The notes beneath the pieces were generated by a model. It was not told where the DNA came from and ran no database searches. It saw only the letters and a program-made list of their open reading frames with translations. A stretch of 8,546 nucleotides of DNA from an uncultured Atopostipes sp. (GTDB lineage Bacteria; Bacillota; Bacilli; Lactobacillales; Carnobacteriaceae_A), in NCBI GenBank assembly GCA_947296835.1, contig CAMYQS010000045.1, forward strand, positions 1-8,546, in the 5' to 3' direction. This document shows, piece after piece, positions 5,295-8,546 of the stretch. A program made the position numbers and the translations under genes. Each line of letters starts with the position of its first letter. Position 1 is the first letter of the stretch.

Positions 5295-6125
5295 TTAAAA
5301 CTCTTCATATTCCGCAGGGTTTTGCCCTTTGTTGCGGCCATCTGGTCGTGAGATACGATTGATTTTTTCAATTTCATCGGTGGTTAATTCGAAATCAAAA
5401 ACAGCTAAGTTCTCTGCTTGTCGACCAGCATGGGTTGATTTTGGAATCGGTAAAATATTTTGCTGCACATCCCAGCGTAATACGACTTGTGCTGGAGATT
5501 TTCCATATTTATCAGCGATTTCAAGAATGATATCTTCTTTCGTTGACGCATTATCACGACCAAGGGGACTCCATGCTTGGGTCACGATACCTTTTGATGC
5601 ATTATATGCTCGCTGTTCAGCTTGGTTAAAGTATGGATGCAACTCAATTTGGTTAATAACCGGTAAGACACCTGTTTCTTTTTCTAAGCGATCAATGTGC
5701 TCGGGTAAGAAGTTACTAACTCCAATTGAGCGTACGAGCCCCGTCTTCTGAGCATCAATTAACGCTTGCCAAGCTTCTAGATATTTCTCTTGTTTCGGAT
5801 TCGGCCAGTGAATTAAATATAAATCAATATAATCTAATCCCGTTCGTAAAACCGATTCCTCAATGGTGTCTAGCGCTGCCTGGTAAGCATGGTGACGACC
5901 TGGTAATTTAGATGCAATTGTAATTTGATCACGCGGGACACTACTGTTGCGAATGGCTCGTCCAACCGTTCCCTCGTTTTCATAATTGAAAGCTGTGTCG
6001 AGTAAGCGATAGCCATTATTTAAAGCCATCTCCATACGTCGAACGCCATCTGCACCTTTCATTTTATCGGTTCCGAAACCAATTTTAGGTACTTTAAAAC
6101 CATCGGATAATATATAATGTTCCAT
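5295..6125 (-). CDS. Aldo/keto reductase (2,5-diketogluconate reductase-like, AKR5 type)
   Basis: This is a 276-residue soluble NAD(P)H-dependent carbonyl reductase with a TIM-barrel fold and normal length for the single-domain family. The full catalytic tetrad is visible: Asp43, Tyr48, Lys73 and His106 (in LIHWPNP). GVSNF (135-139) and QIELHPY (159-165) are family markers. IPKSTHAGRQAEN (227-239), with Lys229, Ser230 and Arg235, is the usual NADPH 2'-phosphate pocket. AGGAGG lies at 6132-6137 before ATG 6125. It is the third gene of the uxu operon, 33 nt after uxuA, and is followed by the terminator. A reductase is not a standard part of the fructuronate-to-KDG route, so it may reduce a uronate, a keto-acid or an aldehyde intermediate; the substrate is unknown. 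Confidence 0.93.
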   Translation of the reverse strand: MEHYILSDGFKVPKIGFGTDKMKGADGVRRMEMALNNGYRLLDTAFNYENEGTVGRAIRNSSVPRDQITIASKLPGRHHAYQAALDTIEESVLRTGLDYIDLYLIHWPNPKQEKYLEAWQALIDAQKTGLVRSIGVSNFLPEHIDRLEKETGVLPVINQIELHPYFNQAEQRAYNASKGIVTQAWSPLGRDNASTKEDIILEIADKYGKSPAQVVLRWDVQQNILPIPKSTHAGRQAENLAVFDFELTTDEIEKINRISRPDGRNKGQNPAEYEEF

Positions 6126-6158
6126 GTATTGCCTCCTACGCTTCTTCGAGTCTGTCCG

Positions 6159-7229
6159 TTATGTCGTCGTAAATGCGTCGATACAACCATTTAGGTACAT
6201 GATGCCCATCGCTCGATCATATAAACCATATCCAGGACGAACACTATCAGCATCTTCACCGAATACATTTCGACCATGGTCTGGACGAATATACCCATCA
6301 AAATCATTGTCGATTAACACTTTTACAAGGTTTACAACATCTACTGTTCCATCCGCTGTGCGGTGCGAAACTTCTGTAAAGTTTCCTTCTTCATCTAAAT
6401 CCACATTACGGATATGGATGAAATGCGTACGGTCAACATACTTTTCCAGCATTTCAATTTGATCATTCTCTGGGTTTGCGCCCAAAGACCCCGTACAAAA
6501 CGTTAAACCATGATATGGGCTATCGTTCACTTCTAGTAGTAAGTCAATATTTTTTTGGTTGTTCACTAATCGAGGCAGGTTAAAGATTTCAAACGGCGGA
6601 TCATCTGGATGAATGGCCATTTTAATATCATGTTTTTCACACGTTGGGATAATTGCGTCGATGAAATATTTAAAGTTCGCTCGCAATTCTTCACCTGTAA
6701 TGCCTTCATAAGCTGCAAATAATTCTTTAATTTTAGCCATACGCTCTGGTTCCCAACCGGGTAGCGTTAACCCTTTACTTCCCTTTTCAAACATTGCGAT
6801 TAATTCGTGCGGGTCGGTATCAATGATTTGTGCTTTTTCCATATACATGGCTGTTGAACCATCCGCTAATGGATGAAACAGTTCTGTACGCGTCCAGTCA
6901 AAGACGGGCATAAAATTATAACAAACCACTTTTACACCAGCAGCGGCTAGGTTTTCTAACGTTTCGATGTAGTTTGCGATGTACTCTTCACGTGAGTCCA
7001 GACCTAATTTGATATCGTCATGGATATTCACGCTCTCAACTACACTTGTTTTTAAACCTAGACTTTGGATGAAATTAACTTCTTCGTCAATTTCATCTTT
7101 GGTCCATATTTCACCTGGTTTTTTATGGTGTAAGGCCCAAACGACCTCTTCTGTTCCAGGGATTTGGCGGATATATTCTAAAGGAATGGGATCGTTATCT
7201 CTTCCAAACCAACGAAATGACATTTTCAT
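6159..7229 (-). CDS. uxuA: Mannonate dehydratase UxuA (EC 4.2.1.8)
   Basis: It dehydrates D-mannonate to 2-keto-3-deoxy-D-gluconate in the cytoplasm, using a divalent metal (Mn2+ in characterised homologues). The protein is 356 residues, typical of Gram-positive UxuA and shorter than the E. coli form. It begins MSFRWFGRDNDPIPLEYIRQ, characteristic of the family. Expected metal and active-site residues are present: His207 (AIHPDDPP), Cys245 (TFCTGSLG), His272 (FIHIRNV), the Asp317-His318 pair (RPDHGR) and a Tyr around 334-337 (RPGYGLYDRA). I chose ATG 7229 over the ATG two codons later because GAAGGAG at 7240-7246 is better spaced for it. It lies 21 nt after uxuB and acts on the product of UxuB. 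Confidence 0.97.
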   Translation of the reverse strand: MKMSFRWFGRDNDPIPLEYIRQIPGTEEVVWALHHKKPGEIWTKDEIDEEVNFIQSLGLKTSVVESVNIHDDIKLGLDSREEYIANYIETLENLAAAGVKVVCYNFMPVFDWTRTELFHPLADGSTAMYMEKAQIIDTDPHELIAMFEKGSKGLTLPGWEPERMAKIKELFAAYEGITGEELRANFKYFIDAIIPTCEKHDIKMAIHPDDPPFEIFNLPRLVNNQKNIDLLLEVNDSPYHGLTFCTGSLGANPENDQIEMLEKYVDRTHFIHIRNVDLDEEGNFTEVSHRTADGTVDVVNLVKVLIDNDFDGYIRPDHGRNVFGEDADSVRPGYGLYDRAMGIMYLNGCIDAFTTT

Positions 7230-7250
7230 ATGTGTCGAGCTCCTTCAAAC

Positions 7251-8546
7251 TTAGAATTTTGCTAATTCTGCTTGTAATGTTGAACGGATTGCGCCTGGTC
7301 CTTCTAGCATTTGGTTGTAAAGTGCTAATACATCTTCACCTAAACCAGCTTCAACGATATCTAAACCAAAGATTTTCTCATTGCGTAATAGACCATAAAT
7401 CACGTCTTTGTCTGCTTCAGAACCTAACGTTACTCCTTCAAATTGTGGTAATAATTCGTCGAATAGTGGGTCTGCACTTAATTCGAATTTTTCACCATTG
7501 TCATCTAGTCCAACTAAATATCTGAACCATCCAGCATATACTAGAGGAATTGCTTTAATATCTGCAATATCTTTTCCAGCAGCTAAGTGGTTTTCTAATG
7601 TGTTACCGAATCGAATCGCTAACTTCTGAGAAGTATCTGTTGCAATACGTTGTGGTGTATCTGGCATAAATGGATTTGGTAGGCGAACGTTGATGACTTC
7701 ATCGATAAATTTCTTCGGTGAAAGAATCTTTGGATCAACGACAACTGGTAGTCCTTCGTTGTATCCTAATTGTTTAATTAATTTCACCAAGTCTTCGTCT
7801 TTCATCTCTTCGTGAATCGTTTCGTGTCCTAATAGGCATCCGTAAATCGCTAATGCAGTATGCAGTGGGTTCAAGCATGCTGTAACTTTCATGATTTCAG
7901 TTGCGTTTACTGTATCACGGTCTGTGAAGATAATTCCTTCAACATCTAATTCTGGACGACCATTCGGGAAGCTGTCTTCAACAATTAAGTATTCTGTTTC
8001 TTCACCGTTAACAAATGGTGCAACGAAACTGTTCATACCTGTTGTACGAGGTTCAATATCTTTGAAACCTAATTCTTTAATCATTTCTTCAACTTTTGGA
8101 TCCGGACGTGGTGTAATCTTGTCAATCATTGACCATGGGAATGCAATTGTCGCATCATCTTCTAAGTATGCAACAAAGTCAGCGTCTACGTGCCCTTCTT
8201 TTTCCCACTCTTTAGCGAAAGTAAGAACTGCTGCAGCTAATTTCTCACCGTTATGTGACATGTTGTCCATGCTCACTAATGCTAATGGGTGCTTGCCTTT
8301 TTCGTAACGTTTGTGTAATAAGTAGACTACTTTACCAATGTAACTTGTTACGTGCTCTGGACCTTTTTTAAAGTCTTCAGCGATTTGTGCCGTAAAGTCA
8401 CCGTCTGAGTTTGTAATGCTGTACCCTTTTTCAGTAATTGTAAAACTAACCATTTGCAATGAAGGAGCTTCAAAAATTTCGATAATTTTTTTGAAATCTT
8501 CAGCAGATGGGTCCATTCTTAAGTACTCAACAATACTTCCAAGTAC
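7251..8546 (-). CDS. uxuB: Fructuronate reductase (mannonate oxidoreductase) UxuB, N-terminus outside the window
   Basis: This is a polyol-specific long-chain (mannitol-type) dehydrogenase that reduces D-fructuronate to D-mannonate with NADH. The frame stays open through the window edge: upstream of the ATG at 8516 it encodes VLGSIVEYLR, which fits family sequence, so that Met is internal and about 100 N-terminal residues, including the nucleotide-binding GxGxFHRAH region, are missing. In the visible 431 residues I see SMDNMSHNG (92-100), FPWSMIDKITP (136-146) and the catalytic signature Lys220-x5-Asn226-x2-His229 (KVTACLNPLHTALA). The next gene is uxuA, which argues for fructuronate rather than mannitol, arabinitol or tagaturonate as substrate; tagaturonate reductase (UxaB) is the main alternative. 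The C-terminus is complete, with the stop at 7251. Confidence 0.92.
   Translation of the reverse strand, partial: VLGSIVEYLRMDPSAEDFKKIIEIFEAPSLQMVSFTITEKGYSITNSDGDFTAQIAEDFKKGPEHVTSYIGKVVYLLHKRYEKGKHPLALVSMDNMSHNGEKLAAAVLTFAKEWEKEGHVDADFVAYLEDDATIAFPWSMIDKITPRPDPKVEEMIKELGFKDIEPRTTGMNSFVAPFVNGEETEYLIVEDSFPNGRPELDVEGIIFTDRDTVNATEIMKVTACLNPLHTALAIYGCLLGHETIHEEMKDEDLVKLIKQLGYNEGLPVVVDPKILSPKKFIDEVINVRLPNPFMPDTPQRIATDTSQKLAIRFGNTLENHLAAGKDIADIKAIPLVYAGWFRYLVGLDDNGEKFELSADPLFDELLPQFEGVTLGSEADKDVIYGLLRNEKIFGLDIVEAGLGEDVLALYNQMLEGPGAIRSTLQAELAKF

Noticed and set aside
5329..5751. 140-codon plus-strand reading frame
   Set aside because: It is antisense to the well-supported aldo/keto reductase, and its low-complexity, Ser/Arg-rich composition is typical of an antisense shadow.
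6124..6462. 112-codon plus-strand reading frame
   Set aside because: It is antisense to the C-terminal half of uxuA, whose metal-site residues are all in the minus-strand frame.
7891..8307. 138-codon plus-strand reading frame
   Set aside because: It is antisense to uxuB and has no ribosome site or family motif.

Overview
The window looks like part of a hexuronate (glucuronate/fructuronate) utilisation locus from a low-GC Gram-positive bacterium, most likely a member of the Lactobacillales. The base composition is AT-rich by eye. Shine-Dalgarno sites are strong (AGGAGG, AAAGGAG), catabolite-responsive (cre-like) elements are present, and the proteins resemble Firmicutes versions of UxuA, UxuB and LacI/IclR/GntR regulators. 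The genus cannot be fixed from the sequence alone; Enterococcaceae or Carnobacteriaceae would be my guess. All seven real genes lie on the minus strand, so the biological reading order runs from 8546 down to 1.

Block 1 (8546 to about 5239) is catabolic. It holds a mannitol-dehydrogenase-family fructuronate reductase (uxuB, N-terminus outside the window), mannonate dehydratase (uxuA) and an aldo/keto reductase, with gaps of 21 and 33 nt. It ends in a strong rho-independent terminator at 5239-5274. UxuB plus UxuA convert fructuronate to mannonate and then to 2-keto-3-deoxygluconate (KDG). The KDG kinase, KDG-6-P aldolase and uronate isomerase are not in the window.

Block 2 (5172 to about 2443) is a compact regulatory operon: a LacI-family repressor, a NagB-like sugar-phosphate isomerase/deaminase with a changed phosphate loop, and an IclR-family regulator that starts at TTG. 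It has a near-consensus promoter (TTGACA, 17 bp, TATTAT). One LacI-type palindrome fills the promoter spacer and a perfect 18-bp palindrome lies just after the predicted start, which strongly suggests autoregulation. A terminator with a U-tract closes the block at 2443-2474.

Block 3 (about 2440 to 1, continuing off the window) is a GntR/FCD regulator followed by the ATPase of a ribose/galactose-type (CUT2) sugar ABC importer, cut at its C-terminus. About 550 bp without a gene precede it. That stretch holds a good cre site, an extended -10 promoter overlapping an 8-bp inverted repeat, and a long leader with further inverted repeats.

Taken together, the locus imports a sugar or oligosaccharide by an ABC system, processes a hexuronate through UxuB/UxuA, and is controlled by three regulators of three families plus probable CcpA control. 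The least explained parts are the NagB-like protein, the aldo/keto reductase, and the structured leader upstream of gntR. I see no CRISPR array, mobile element, tRNA or rRNA.
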